Positions 1 to 21,792 are shown, numbered from the stretch's first letter. The stretch is DNA of 64,000 nucleotides from Streptomyces endocoffeicus (GCF_016741935.1 NZ_JAERRG010000020.1:1-64000), one strand, 5' to 3'. Program-made: numbers and translations. Notes: generated by a model not told the origin, from the letters alone.

Positions 1-11324
<11,324 letters not shown>

Positions 11325-11528
11325 GCCGCCACACCTCTCGGTTCGAAGCAGGGCGCGCGGGAGCAGCGACCGACCCGCGCGGGATCGCCCCGTGCGCGGG
11401 ACAGCCGCGCTCCGGTTGCGCGGCCTGAGGGAAAGAAGGCCCGGGAGAGAAAGCTCCAACGAGCTCGAAGAAGCTCGCCGCTGTTGTTGAAATTCTTGTT
11501 CCGGCAGCGAGCGGGCCGTCCCCTAAAC

Positions 11529-11590
11529 ATCCCCCTCATTCCCCCTGACCGCGGTGGTGGCAGCGGCAGTCAGGAGGAATGAGGGGGGAT
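11529..11590. promoter_or_regulatory. Long inverted repeat between the PKS and TerB-ArsR genes
   Basis: Arms at 11529-11549 and 11569-11590 (core CCCTCATTCC / GGAATGAGGG, ending CCTGAC / GTCAGG) pair over about 21 bases around a 19-base loop. It lies in the 342-base gap between divergent genes. It could be a repressor operator, an attenuator in a long leader, or a transcription insulator. The rest of the gap upstream of the PKS (11325-11528) holds an ordinary leader with several GAGCTC-like short repeats and no recognised gene. Confidence 0.6.
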
Positions 11591-11603
11591 GGCCGGCGGA
11601 GGC

Positions 11604-11619
11604 TCTACAAACATGTAGA
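11604..11619. promoter_or_regulatory. BlaI-type operator candidate upstream of TerB-ArsR gene
   Basis: TCTACA-AACA-TGTAGA is a perfect six-base-arm inverted repeat 48 bases upstream of the start codon at 11667. It has the same TACA-N4-TGTA core as the two sites in front of the blaI gene at 22234-22267. That core is typical of the BlaI/MecI repressor family, so control by the BlaI encoded in this window is a reasonable inference. Confidence 0.5.
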
Positions 11620-11666
11620 TTCTGTTTTCTCCCCACAATGGAGGTATTACTGAGAAGGAGATGCAG

Positions 11667-12554
11667 ATGACGCTGTGGGACCGCCTCAGGGACTCGGTCC
11701 AGACGATGCAGGCGCAGCTCACGGCGAAGAAGCACGAGTTGCAGAGCGGGGCGTTCCGGGACGCCAGCATGGCCATGTGCGCCTTGGTGACGGCGGCGGA
11801 CGGCACGATCGACCCGTCCGAGCGGCAGCGCGTCGCCCAGCTCATCGCCACCAACGACGTGCTCCAGAACTTCCCCCCGGACGATCTGCACCGCCGCTTC
11901 GAGGACCACCTCGACGAGCTCATCAGGGACTTCGCCCTCGGCAGGGCGAGCGCCATGCGGGAGATCGGCAAGGCGAAGAGAAGGCCCGCCGAGGCGCGGG
12001 CCGTCATCCAGATCGGCATCGTCATCGGCTGCGCCGACGGCTACTTCGACGAGAGCGAACGGGATGTCGTCCGCGAGGCGTGCTCGGCCCTGGACATCCC
12101 CCCGACCGAGTTCGACCTCCACCGTCCCCTCCGCGTCCCCCGCCCGTACCGGGCCCCGGACGAGCTCCCGCGGGCGGCGGGCGAGCGGGTGTCCGGGCGG
12201 GCGGACTCCGGTACGGGGCGGGCGATACGCCCCGGGGCCGCCGTGCCCGGCGACGACCTCCAGGTCTTCCTCAAGGCGCTGACCAGCGGAACCCGTCAGA
12301 AGCTCTTCGCGCACTTCGCCGACGGGGAGGAACTGACCGTCGGGGAGGTCGCCGAGCGCGCCGGGCTCGGTCCGTCGACCACCTCCGAGCACCTCGCGGT
12401 CCTCCGGCGCGGTGGCCTGCTCCAGTCGACGCGCAGCGGCAAACTGGTCCGCTACCGCGCCGACAGGGAAGGCATCGCCGAGCTGCTCGGCCAGCTCCAT
12501 TCCTACCTCCTCGCCCCCTCCGAACCGCAGGACCCCCCTCCCGCCCACGGCTAG
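11667..12554 (+). CDS. TerB-like protein fused to an ArsR-type winged-helix domain
   Basis: The 295-residue product has two parts. Residues 1 to about 150 are a TerB tellurite-resistance/stress domain with acidic metal-binding loops such as AADGTIDPSER and CADGYFDESER. After a Pro/Arg/Gly-rich linker (about 151-194), residues 195-285 are a winged helix of ArsR type (VGEVAERAGLGPSTTSEHL then a wing with SGKLVRYRA). No cysteine/histidine metal site of classical ArsR sensors is evident. I chose ATG 11667 over ATG 11661 because GGAG ends at 11660, six bases before it. TerB proteins in Streptomyces are normally about 151 residues and stand alone, so the fusion is unusual. It may be a transcription factor whose TerB part senses calcium or another stress signal. 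It is transcribed away from the PKS. Confidence 0.88.
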   Translation: MTLWDRLRDSVQTMQAQLTAKKHELQSGAFRDASMAMCALVTAADGTIDPSERQRVAQLIATNDVLQNFPPDDLHRRFEDHLDELIRDFALGRASAMREIGKAKRRPAEARAVIQIGIVIGCADGYFDESERDVVREACSALDIPPTEFDLHRPLRVPRPYRAPDELPRAAGERVSGRADSGTGRAIRPGAAVPGDDLQVFLKALTSGTRQKLFAHFADGEELTVGEVAERAGLGPSTTSEHLAVLRRGGLLQSTRSGKLVRYRADREGIAELLGQLHSYLLAPSEPQDPPPAHG

Positions 12555-12561
12555 GGCTCTA

Positions 12562-12740
12562 GGGAGTGTCCGGCGGATCTTGGCGGCTGCGGCGCTGCTC
12601 CCCTCCCCGCCCCTTCCCGGCACCTGACGATATGCGGCTCCGCCGCGTGGGGGGCTCCGCCCCGGACCCCGGGGTTCCAGGGGCGAAGCCCCTGGTAACG
12701 GGAAGGGGCGGGGAGGGGAAAGATCCGCCGGACACCCCGT
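12562..12740. repeat. Nested palindromic element downstream of TerB-ArsR gene
   Basis: Outer arms 12562-12580 and 12721-12740 (GTCCGGCGGATCT / AGATCCGCCGGAC) and inner arms about 12599-12619 and 12699-12718 (CCCTCCCCGCCCCTTCCC and its complement) enclose further small hairpins such as CCAGGGGCTTCGCCCCTGG. The whole 179-base stretch folds on itself. It probably ends transcription of the TerB-ArsR gene and resembles the GC-rich intergenic palindromes common in Streptomyces. Confidence 0.75.
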
Positions 12741-12810
12741 AGCGCCGTGACCGCACGGGTTCGCCGGATCGGGCCTCACCGTGGCTCCGGCGCGGCAGTA
12801 GAGTGCGACG

Positions 12811-13386
12811 GTGACCTCTCCGCCGGAAAACCCGCCGTCACTCGTCAGCGAAGACGACCGCGACACGGCCGTGCGGCGCCTTCAGGACGCGTACGCCGAA
12901 GGGCACATCTCGCACGAGGAGATGGACCAGCGCCTCCATACGGTGCTCACCGCCACGACCCACGACGAGCTCGTGTCGGCGCTGGCCTCGCTCCCGGCCG
13001 GGCCCCCGGACACCACGTCCACGATCGCCGCCCACAGCGGACGGATCCGGCGGCGCGGCCCATGGCGGGTGCCACGGACCCTCAAGGTCGAGTCGGCGTT
13101 CGGCAGGGTGCACCTGGATCTGTCCCGGGCGGTCATCGAGCATCCGGTCGTCGACATCGAGCTGCGACTGGGCACCGGCAGGGCCAGGATCACGGTGCCG
13201 CGCGACGCGATCGTCGACGTCGAGGGCCTGCACACCGGGTGGAAGGACCTGCGCTACAAGCCCCGGCCGTCGCTGCCCGGAGGCCCAGGCGGCCTGGGTG
13301 GCCCCGGCGGCCTGGGCGGCCCGAAGATCCGGATCTCCGGGGCCGTGGGGTTCGGACGCTTGAAGATCCGCCACGCGCGGCGTTGA
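12811..13386 (+). CDS. DUF1707 domain protein with LiaF-like C-terminal region
   Basis: A 191-residue cytoplasmic protein starting at GTG 12811. Residues about 13-65 are the DUF1707 (SHOCT-like) domain (SEDDRDTAVRRLQDAYAEG then EEMDQRL). The middle and C-terminal part (LKVESAFGRVHLDL, VDIELRLGTGRARI) repeats short beta-strand motifs like the cell-wall-active antibiotics response domain of LiaF-type proteins. A glycine-rich stretch near 152-165 (repeats of GGPGGLG) precedes the last strand. No membrane segment is visible, although many relatives have one. The function is unknown; membrane-stress sensing is only suggested by family resemblance. Confidence 0.8.
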   Translation: MTSPPENPPSLVSEDDRDTAVRRLQDAYAEGHISHEEMDQRLHTVLTATTHDELVSALASLPAGPPDTTSTIAAHSGRIRRRGPWRVPRTLKVESAFGRVHLDLSRAVIEHPVVDIELRLGTGRARITVPRDAIVDVEGLHTGWKDLRYKPRPSLPGGPGGLGGPGGLGGPKIRISGAVGFGRLKIRHARR

Positions 13387-13443
13387 GGCCCGTTCGGCGC
13401 CAGGGCCACCTGCCCGGCACCTCTCTGGCTCCTCCGACTCTTG

Positions 13444-13490
13444 ACTTTCCTATCGGGAAAGTAGGACGCTTACTTTCCCGATAGGAAAGT
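13444..13490. promoter_or_regulatory. Large double-palindrome operator and promoter of the membrane protein/HTH pair
   Basis: Arms 13444-13463 and 13471-13490 are perfect inverse copies (ACTTTCCTATCGGGAAAGTA) around seven bases. Each arm is itself nearly palindromic (CTTTCC-TATC-GGGAAAG), so the site could hold two repressor dimers. A TTGACT sequence at 13441-13446 could be the -35 box. The start codon of the first gene is only 11 bases downstream. The likely ligand is the winged-helix regulator encoded second in the operon. Confidence 0.8.
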
Positions 13491-13501
13491 GAGGTCTCGG
13501 C

Positions 13502-13966
13502 ATGGAGAACATCGCTCCCGAGCAGGCCCGCACCGCCCTCGACGCGGCCGACCGTGCCCGGCGCCAGGTGGCCGAGGAAGTCGGCCTGCCCCGCGGTTAC
13601 TGGTGGGCCATGGCGGCCGGCTGGCTCCTGCTGGGCGTGCTCGGCAACGTGCTGCCGCCCTGGCCGGCCGGGGTCGCGACCGTGGGCTTCGGCGTGGGGC
13701 ACGGGGTGCTCGCGGCACGCCTGCTCGACGGACGCCGACGCACGGATCGGCTGCGGGTGAGCGCGGCGGTCGCCGGTCGCCGCATCCCCCTGGTCGTGGT
13801 CGGCATGCTGTTCGGGCTCATCGGGGTCACCGTCCTGGTGGCGCTCGCGCTCGACGCCGACGGCGCCGGCCATGCCGGCATCTGGGCGGCGGTGCTGACC
13901 GCGGCCGTCGTCGGGTTCGGCGGACCGGACATCCTGCGCGTTCTGCGTCGGTGGGCGCGGGCGTGA
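13502..13966 (+). CDS. Small integral membrane protein
   Basis: A 154-residue product with four hydrophobic segments (about 36-52, 54-72, 98-120 and 126-143) after a basic, Ala/Arg-rich amino terminus. It has no recognised catalytic motif. It is the first gene of a two-gene operon whose second gene, an HTH regulator, overlaps its stop by four bases. Pairs of a short multi-pass membrane protein and a PF13601-type regulator are common in actinomycetes, but the role of the membrane partner is unknown. Confidence 0.8.
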   Translation: MENIAPEQARTALDAADRARRQVAEEVGLPRGYWWAMAAGWLLLGVLGNVLPPWPAGVATVGFGVGHGVLAARLLDGRRRTDRLRVSAAVAGRRIPLVVVGMLFGLIGVTVLVALALDADGAGHAGIWAAVLTAAVVGFGGPDILRVLRRWARA

Positions 13967-14280
13967 CCAAGGCGCTATTCGACGAGCTGATCCATCCCAG
14001 CACCCGGCTGTCGCTGGTGGCGACTCTGGCGGCCGCAGACTGGGCGGAGTTCGCCTTCCTCAAGGACCGGCTCCAACTGTCCGACTCGGCGCTCTCCAAG
14101 CAGCTCACGACACTCGAAGAAGCCGGGTACGTCGCCACGGAGCGCCGGCTCAGCGGCAGCCGCCGGAAGGTGCGCGCCCGGCTCACCAGCACCGGCCGGG
14201 ATGCCTTCAACGGCCATATCGAGGCACTGCGGGCCATCGTCGCCGACGCCGCGGCACCGGCCCAAGAGCCTCCGGTGTGA
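13963..14280 (+). CDS. Winged-helix transcriptional regulator (MarR/ArsR-like, PF13601 type)
   Basis: About 105 residues with the layout of the winged-helix family of PF13601: LIHPSTRLSLVATL, then FAFLKDRLQLSDSALSKQLTTL as the recognition helix region, then GYVATERRLSGSRRKV as the wing, and LTSTGRDAF. GTG 13963 overlaps the upstream stop (GTGA), so the two genes are translationally coupled; GTG 13951 in the same frame is an alternative. It probably represses its own operon by binding the inverted repeat at 13444-13490. Confidence 0.87.
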   Translation: MTKALFDELIHPSTRLSLVATLAAADWAEFAFLKDRLQLSDSALSKQLTTLEEAGYVATERRLSGSRRKVRARLTSTGRDAFNGHIEALRAIVADAAAPAQEPPV

Positions 14281-14295
14281 GGCCGACCCCGGCGC

Positions 14296-16269
<1,974 letters not shown>

Positions 16270-16580
16270 CGCGTACTCCTGGATCACATAGCGCTTACCG
16301 ATCATGCCATCCACGGACGAACGGCCGAATCAGGGTAAGCGGGACCTTCGCGGGGCCTCGCAGTGGCATGTCCATCACGGCGGCCTTGACATGCTCATCT
16401 GCGCACAACTGGACGCATGACGACCACCTTACGGACGTATGATCCCTGCTCACAGGCGCCCTCCAGGCCCTGTGCGGTGGAGGTTAACCCCTGGTGACCG
16501 GCCTGAGAGACCTGCGCAATGAGCGGTTCGTAAGGTCACGAAAGGTTGGACTGGGCCGAGCACAGGACAAGGAGGCGCCC

Positions 16581-19500
16581 GTGGTCGCGTCGGGCTCCCG
16601 GAGTGAGGACACGACGAACACGACGAAGGTGCGGACGGTCTGCTCGTACTGCGGTGTGGGATGCGGCATGGTCCTCGATGTCGGCAGGGGGCCGGACGGG
16701 CGCCGTACGGTCCTGAAGGCTTCCGGGGACAAGGAGCACCCCGCGAACTTCGGCCGGCTGTGCGCCAAGGGCGCCACCACGGCCGATATGCTCGCCGCCC
16801 CCGGGCGGCTGACCACGGCGCTCCGGCGTCCGCACCGTGCGGAAGAACCGGTGCCGGCGTCCAGGGACGAGGCGATCGCCGAGACGGCGCGCCGGCTGCG
16901 GGCGATCGTGGACGAGCACGGGCCGGACGCGGTCGCCCTCTACGTGTCCGGGCAGCTGGGCCTGGAGGCGCAGTACCTCGCGAACAAGCTGGCCAAGGGG
17001 TTCCTCCGGACCAACCAGATCGAGTCGAACTCCCGGCTGTGCATGGCCAGTGCCGGCACCGGCTACAAGCTCTCGCTGGGCGCGGACGGGCCGCCGGGCT
17101 CGTATCAGGACTTCGACCGGGCCGATGTCTTCTTCGTCATCGGATCCAACATGGCCGACTGCCATCCCATCCTCTTCCTGCGGATGATGGACTGGGTGAA
17201 GTCGGCCGGTGCCAAGCTGATCGTCGTCGATCCGCGCCGGACCGCCACCGCGGCCAAGGCCGACCTGTTCCTGCAGATCGAGCCGGGTACGGATCTGGCA
17301 CTGCTCAATGGGCTGCTGCACCTGCTGCATGCGAATGGCCACACCGACGCCGAGTTCATCGCCGCGCACACCGAGGGCTGGGAGGCGCTCCCGGAGTTCC
17401 TCGCCGACTACCCGCCCGCCACCGTCGCCGAGATCACCGGCATCCCGGAAGACGACATCCGCGAGGCCGCCCGGCTGATCGGCGAGGCGGGCGAGTGGAT
17501 GAGCTGCTGGACGATGGGTCTCAACCAGTCCACGCACGGCACCTGGAACACCAACGCGCTCGTCAACCTCCATCTCGCCACGGGCGCGATCTGCCGCCCG
17601 GGCAGCGGACCCTTCTCCCTGACCGGACAGCCCAACGCCATGGGCGGCCGGGAGATGGGCTACATGGGGCCGGGACTCCCCGGGCAGCGGTCGGTGCTCG
17701 CCGACGCCGACCGGGCCTTCGTCGAGAACCTGTGGGAGCTGCCGCCGGACACGATCCGCGCGGACGGCGTCGGCAAGGGCACCGTCGAGATGTTCCAGAA
17801 GATGGCCGACGGGGACATCAAGGCGTGCTGGATCATCTGCACCAACCCGGTCGCCTCCGTCGCGAACCGCAAGACGGTCATCGAGGGCCTGGAGGCCGCC
17901 GAATTCGTGGTCACGCAGGACGTGTTCGCCGAGACGGAGACGAACGCGTACGCCGATGTCGTGCTGCCCGGCGCGCTGTGGACCGAGACCGAGGGCGTCC
18001 TGATCAACAGTGAGCGCAACCTCACCCTCGCCCGGCCGGCCGCCGAGCCGCCCGGCGAGGCGATGGCGGACTGGCGCGTCATCGCGGCCGTGGCGCGTGC
18101 CATGGGCTTTGAGAGCGGGTTCGCGTACGACAGTGCGGAGGAGGTCTTCGAGGAGATCAAGCGCGCCTACAACCCGTCGACCGGCTGGGACCTGCGCGGT
18201 GTGAGCTACGAGCGGCTGCGATCCACCCCGGTGCAGTGGCCCGCCGCGAGCGCCGAGGGATCCGACCGCAATCCGATCCGGTACGTCGGTGAGGACGGCG
18301 CACCGCGCTTCCCGACCGCGAGCGGCCGTGCGGTCTTCTACCCCCGCCCGCACATACCGGCCGCGGAGCTGCCCGACGACGACTACCCGTACACACTCAA
18401 CACCGGCCGCCTGCAGCATCAGTGGCACACCCTGACGAAGACGGCCAAGGTGTCCAGGCTGAACAAGCTCAACCCCGGTCCCTTCGTGGAGGTGCACCCG
18501 CGGGACGCGGCCGAGCTGGGCGTCGCCGAGGGGGATTCGGTGGAGGTCGCCTCGCGGCGCGGCCGGGCCGTGCTGCCCGCGGTCGTCACCGAACGGGTGC
18601 GGCCGGGCTGCTGTTTCGCGCCGTTCCACTGGAACGACCTGTTCGGGGAGTACCTCAGTGTGAACGCGGTGACCAGCGACGCCGTCGATCCGCTGTCGTT
18701 CCAGCCCGAGTTCAAGGTGTGCGCGGTGTCGCTGACCAAGGTGGCCACCCCGGTGACGGTGCGGGCTCCGGCGCCGGCGGACGCACAGTCCACGGCCACG
18801 GCGGCCACGGCCTCGGCGTCCACGGCGGCCACGGCCACGCCGTCCACGGCGGCCACCATGGCCGTGTCGTCCACCGCGGGCACGGCGGTCCCCCCATCGC
18901 CCGCGGTCCTTCCCACAGCCTCCGCTCCCGTCCTGTTCGGGCTGGAACCCGCCCCGCCGCCGGTCCTCACCGAACACGAACGCCGGTACCTGACCGGCTT
19001 CCTCGCCGGCATCCCGGCCGGCACCCCCGGCGTGCCGGTGCTGCCCGCGGACGCCCCGTTCAGCCCGTCGCACGCCCTGTGGGTGAACGGTGTGCTGGCC
19101 GGGATGTACTCCAGGGCCGAGGCGACGCGTCCCACCGCGCACGACATCGGCGACTCCCCGCGGTCGTCCGCCCCGCCCGCGGACGCGGCGCGCCGCCACG
19201 TCGTGATCCTCTGGGCGTCCCAGACCGGGAACGCCGAGGAGTTCGCGGCCGCCACGGTCGAGCGGCTCACCGCGCACGGCCACGCCGCCTCCCGCGTGTC
19301 CATGGACGAGGCCGACCCCGCCGCGCTGCCGTCCGACGCCGACCTGCTGCTGATCACGAGCACCTTCGGCGACGGGGACGCACCGGACAACGGCGCCCGC
19401 TTCTGGGCCGCCCTCACCGCGCCCGACACCCCGCGCCTGCCGGACCGGCGCTACTCCGTCCTGGCCTTCGGCGACTCCTCCTACGGCGACTTCTGCGGCC

Positions 19501-20846
19501 ATGGCCGCCGCCTCGACCGGCGGATGGAAGAACTGGGCGCGATGCGGCTTGCCCCGCGCACCGACTGCGAACCGGACTACGAGACCGAGGCCGGGGCCTG
19601 GCTCGACCAGGTACTCATCGCGCTGAGGAGCGCGGAGCAACCGGCCCCCACCCCGGCCCCCACCCGGGCCCCCGATCCGGCCCCCGATCCGGCCCCCGCG
19701 GCCGGGACGGCTCCCCGATCGAGCCGTCCCGCTCCCGCCACCGCCCGGCTGACCGGCAACCGGCGCTTGAGCCTGCCGGGTGCGGGCAAGGAGGTCCGCC
19801 GCTTCACCTTCGACACCCGCGACAGCGAGACCGCACTGGGCTACGAAGCCGGTGACGCCCTGGCGGTGCTACCGCTCAACTGGCCCGAACTCGTGACGGA
19901 GTGGCTGGCCGCCACCGGCCTCGACGCGAACGCCACCGTTCAGGTCGGACACGTGGGAGAGATGCCCTTCGCCGAGGCCCTGTCGCGCCACCTCGACATC
20001 ACCCGCATCACTCCCGGCCTGCTGCGCTTCGTCGCCGATCGCACCCGCGACCCCCGCGATCTGCGGAAGCTCCTGCGCCCGGACAACAAGGGAGAGCTGG
20101 CGAAGTGGTCCTGGGGACGGCAGGCCGTGGACGTGCTGGCCGAGTTCGGCATCCGGGCCGGGGCGCAGGAGTGGACCGATCTGCTGGGGCGCCTGCGGCA
20201 CCGCCTGTACTCCATATCGTCCAGCCCGCTGACCGACCCTCACCTGGTGTCGCTGACGGTCTCCGTCGTCCGTTACGAGAACCTGGGCGGCCGTCCGCGC
20301 CAGGGCGTCTGCTCCCCGTTCCTCGCCGACGCCGAGCCGGGCACCCCGGTGCCGGTCCGGGTCCAGCGCGCGCCGCACTTCCGCCCGCCCGCCGACCCCG
20401 ACACGCCGACGGTGATGGTCGGCCCCGGCACCGGCATCGCGCCCTTCATCGGCTTCCTGGAGGAACGCCGGGCCCGCGGCCACCGCGCCCCGAACTGGCT
20501 GTTCTTCGGGGAACAGCACCGCGCGACCGACTTCTACTACGAGGAGGAGCTGACCGCGTTCCTCGCCGAGGGCGTCCTCACCCGCCTGGACACCGCGTTC
20601 TCCCGTGACGAGCGCGCCAAGAAATACGTCCAGGACCGCATGCGCGAGCACGGCCCCCTGCTGTGGTCCTGGCTCCAGGACGGCGCCCACTTCTACGTCT
20701 GCGGCGACGCTTCCCGCATGGCCAAGGACGTCGACCGGGCACTGCGGGACATCGCCACCGTCCACGGCGGCCTGGACGAGGCCGAGGCGGCGGCGTACGT
20801 CAAGCAGCTCGCCACCGAAAAACGCTATCTGCGCGACGTCTATTGA
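16581..20846 (+). CDS. Assimilatory nitrate reductase fused to a sulfite-reductase-type flavoprotein
   Basis: A 1421-residue cytoplasmic enzyme that should reduce nitrate to nitrite using NAD(P)H through one polypeptide. The N-terminal [4Fe-4S] ligands are C21, C24, C28 and C61. C154, in SNSRLCMASAG, is the expected molybdenum ligand of Nas-type enzymes. The molybdopterin domains run to about 720. An Ala/Thr linker (about 727-775) leads to a flavodoxin domain from about 873 (ILWASQTGNAEEF, STFGDGD), then a CysJ-like FAD domain (RLYSISSSP) and an NAD(P) domain (VGPGTGIAPFIGF near 1280, FYVCGDASRMAKDV). GTG 16581 follows AAGGAGG by six bases; an in-frame upstream start at 16494 has no such site. 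This fused layout is known from actinomycetes. Confidence 0.95.
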   Translation: MVASGSRSEDTTNTTKVRTVCSYCGVGCGMVLDVGRGPDGRRTVLKASGDKEHPANFGRLCAKGATTADMLAAPGRLTTALRRPHRAEEPVPASRDEAIAETARRLRAIVDEHGPDAVALYVSGQLGLEAQYLANKLAKGFLRTNQIESNSRLCMASAGTGYKLSLGADGPPGSYQDFDRADVFFVIGSNMADCHPILFLRMMDWVKSAGAKLIVVDPRRTATAAKADLFLQIEPGTDLALLNGLLHLLHANGHTDAEFIAAHTEGWEALPEFLADYPPATVAEITGIPEDDIREAARLIGEAGEWMSCWTMGLNQSTHGTWNTNALVNLHLATGAICRPGSGPFSLTGQPNAMGGREMGYMGPGLPGQRSVLADADRAFVENLWELPPDTIRADGVGKGTVEMFQKMADGDIKACWIICTNPVASVANRKTVIEGLEAAEFVVTQDVFAETETNAYADVVLPGALWTETEGVLINSERNLTLARPAAEPPGEAMADWRVIAAVARAMGFESGFAYDSAEEVFEEIKRAYNPSTGWDLRGVSYERLRSTPVQWPAASAEGSDRNPIRYVGEDGAPRFPTASGRAVFYPRPHIPAAELPDDDYPYTLNTGRLQHQWHTLTKTAKVSRLNKLNPGPFVEVHPRDAAELGVAEGDSVEVASRRGRAVLPAVVTERVRPGCCFAPFHWNDLFGEYLSVNAVTSDAVDPLSFQPEFKVCAVSLTKVATPVTVRAPAPADAQSTATAATASASTAATATPSTAATMAVSSTAGTAVPPSPAVLPTASAPVLFGLEPAPPPVLTEHERRYLTGFLAGIPAGTPGVPVLPADAPFSPSHALWVNGVLAGMYSRAEATRPTAHDIGDSPRSSAPPADAARRHVVILWASQTGNAEEFAAATVERLTAHGHAASRVSMDEADPAALPSDADLLLITSTFGDGDAPDNGARFWAALTAPDTPRLPDRRYSVLAFGDSSYGDFCGHGRRLDRRMEELGAMRLAPRTDCEPDYETEAGAWLDQVLIALRSAEQPAPTPAPTRAPDPAPDPAPAAGTAPRSSRPAPATARLTGNRRLSLPGAGKEVRRFTFDTRDSETALGYEAGDALAVLPLNWPELVTEWLAATGLDANATVQVGHVGEMPFAEALSRHLDITRITPGLLRFVADRTRDPRDLRKLLRPDNKGELAKWSWGRQAVDVLAEFGIRAGAQEWTDLLGRLRHRLYSISSSPLTDPHLVSLTVSVVRYENLGGRPRQGVCSPFLADAEPGTPVPVRVQRAPHFRPPADPDTPTVMVGPGTGIAPFIGFLEERRARGHRAPNWLFFGEQHRATDFYYEEELTAFLAEGVLTRLDTAFSRDERAKKYVQDRMREHGPLLWSWLQDGAHFYVCGDASRMAKDVDRALRDIATVHGGLDEAEAAAYVKQLATEKRYLRDVY

Positions 20847-20859
20847 CCGCCGCGTTCCA

Positions 20860-21792
20860 TCAGGCGCCGACGGCTTCCAGCAGGAGGTGGAGGTCGTGGG
20901 CGGCCTCGGCGGTGGACAGGGCGGTGGCGGCGAGGACCATGGCTGTCGCGGCGGCGAGGACGGGGTGGCGGCCGAAGGGGGGAGCGAGGAGGGCGGCGAC
21001 GCGGCGGGGCACGGGTCCGGCGGCGGCGAGTGGGGTGCGGCGGCCGAGGATGGCCAGGGCGGCACCCGGGGTGCGGCCGGGGGCCTGGTGGGCGGCGAGG
21101 GCGGCCTTGCCGACGGTGCGGGCGACCCGTTGGCGGTCGCCGGTGGCGGCGGCCGCGCTCTCATCGGCCCACCGTTCGATGGTGTACGTCACGGCCGTGG
21201 CGAGGGGGCGTAGCAGGGGGTTGGCGGCGGCGCCGAACTGGGCCAGGGCGACGAAGGCGTAATGGCGGGCCGTCAGGTGGGCGCGTTCGTGGGCGAGCAG
21301 GATGTGGCGCTCGGTCTCGTCCAGGGTGTGCAGCATGCCGGTGGAGACGACGACGCGGCCGGGCAGACCGGGGATCGCGAAGGCGTTGGGAGCCTCGTCC
21401 TCGATCACGACCAGGCCGTCTTCGGCGGGCATACAGGCCGCTTCCAGGGCGGCGGCGGTCAGGGTGCGGACGCGCCGCCAGAGCATGCGGGCGGCCATGA
21501 GGACGGCGGCGCCGAGCAGTAGCCCGGCGATCAGGGCGACGGACAGTTCGGCGGGGTCGTCGCGCTGCGCGGTGTGGGCCGACCAGTGGCCGAGGCCGGC
21601 CAGCTGGGGGAAGCGGATCAGCCCGGTGATGGCCAGCAGCCCCAGCGAGATGGTGGTCGCCGTGCCCAGTACGAGGGCCGAGGCGGTGAGCAGCCAGGTC
21701 GCCAGGCGCGGTTCGCATCGCTCCGCCAGGGGGCGTGCTCCGAGGGGAGCGAGCAGGGAGAGCAGCAGGGGGATGTAGACGGCGATGCGCAT
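20860..21792 (-). CDS. M56-family (BlaR1/HtpX-like) membrane metallopeptidase
   Basis: A 310-residue protein with two N-terminal membrane spans, a third near residue 80, the zinc motif HERAH (in LLAHERAHLTARH, about residues 166-178), a downstream ERWADESAA for the third ligand, and a C-terminal membrane helix. It lacks the penicillin-binding sensor domain of staphylococcal BlaR1. The gene lies directly after a blaI-type repressor gene on the same strand, 39 bases away, so it is the probable protease that relieves BlaI repression when the envelope is stressed. This role follows from the family and context and is not shown directly. Confidence 0.9.
   Translation of the reverse strand: MRIAVYIPLLLSLLAPLGARPLAERCEPRLATWLLTASALVLGTATTISLGLLAITGLIRFPQLAGLGHWSAHTAQRDDPAELSVALIAGLLLGAAVLMAARMLWRRVRTLTAAALEAACMPAEDGLVVIEDEAPNAFAIPGLPGRVVVSTGMLHTLDETERHILLAHERAHLTARHYAFVALAQFGAAANPLLRPLATAVTYTIERWADESAAAATGDRQRVARTVGKAALAAHQAPGRTPGAALAILGRRTPLAAAGPVPRRVAALLAPPFGRHPVLAAATAMVLAATALSTAEAAHDLHLLLEAVGA

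Noticed and set aside
11529..11590. Stem-loop as a simple transcription terminator
   Set aside because: No gene ends into it from either side; both flanking genes start outward, so another role is more likely.
11523..12866. A 447-codon minus-strand frame overlapping the TerB-ArsR gene
   Set aside because: It contains low-complexity sequence, crosses the palindromic element at 12562-12740, and opposes two recognisable domains.
16536..19640. A 1034-codon minus-strand frame
   Set aside because: Antisense to the nitrate reductase with its complete cysteine and flavin motifs; no motif of its own.
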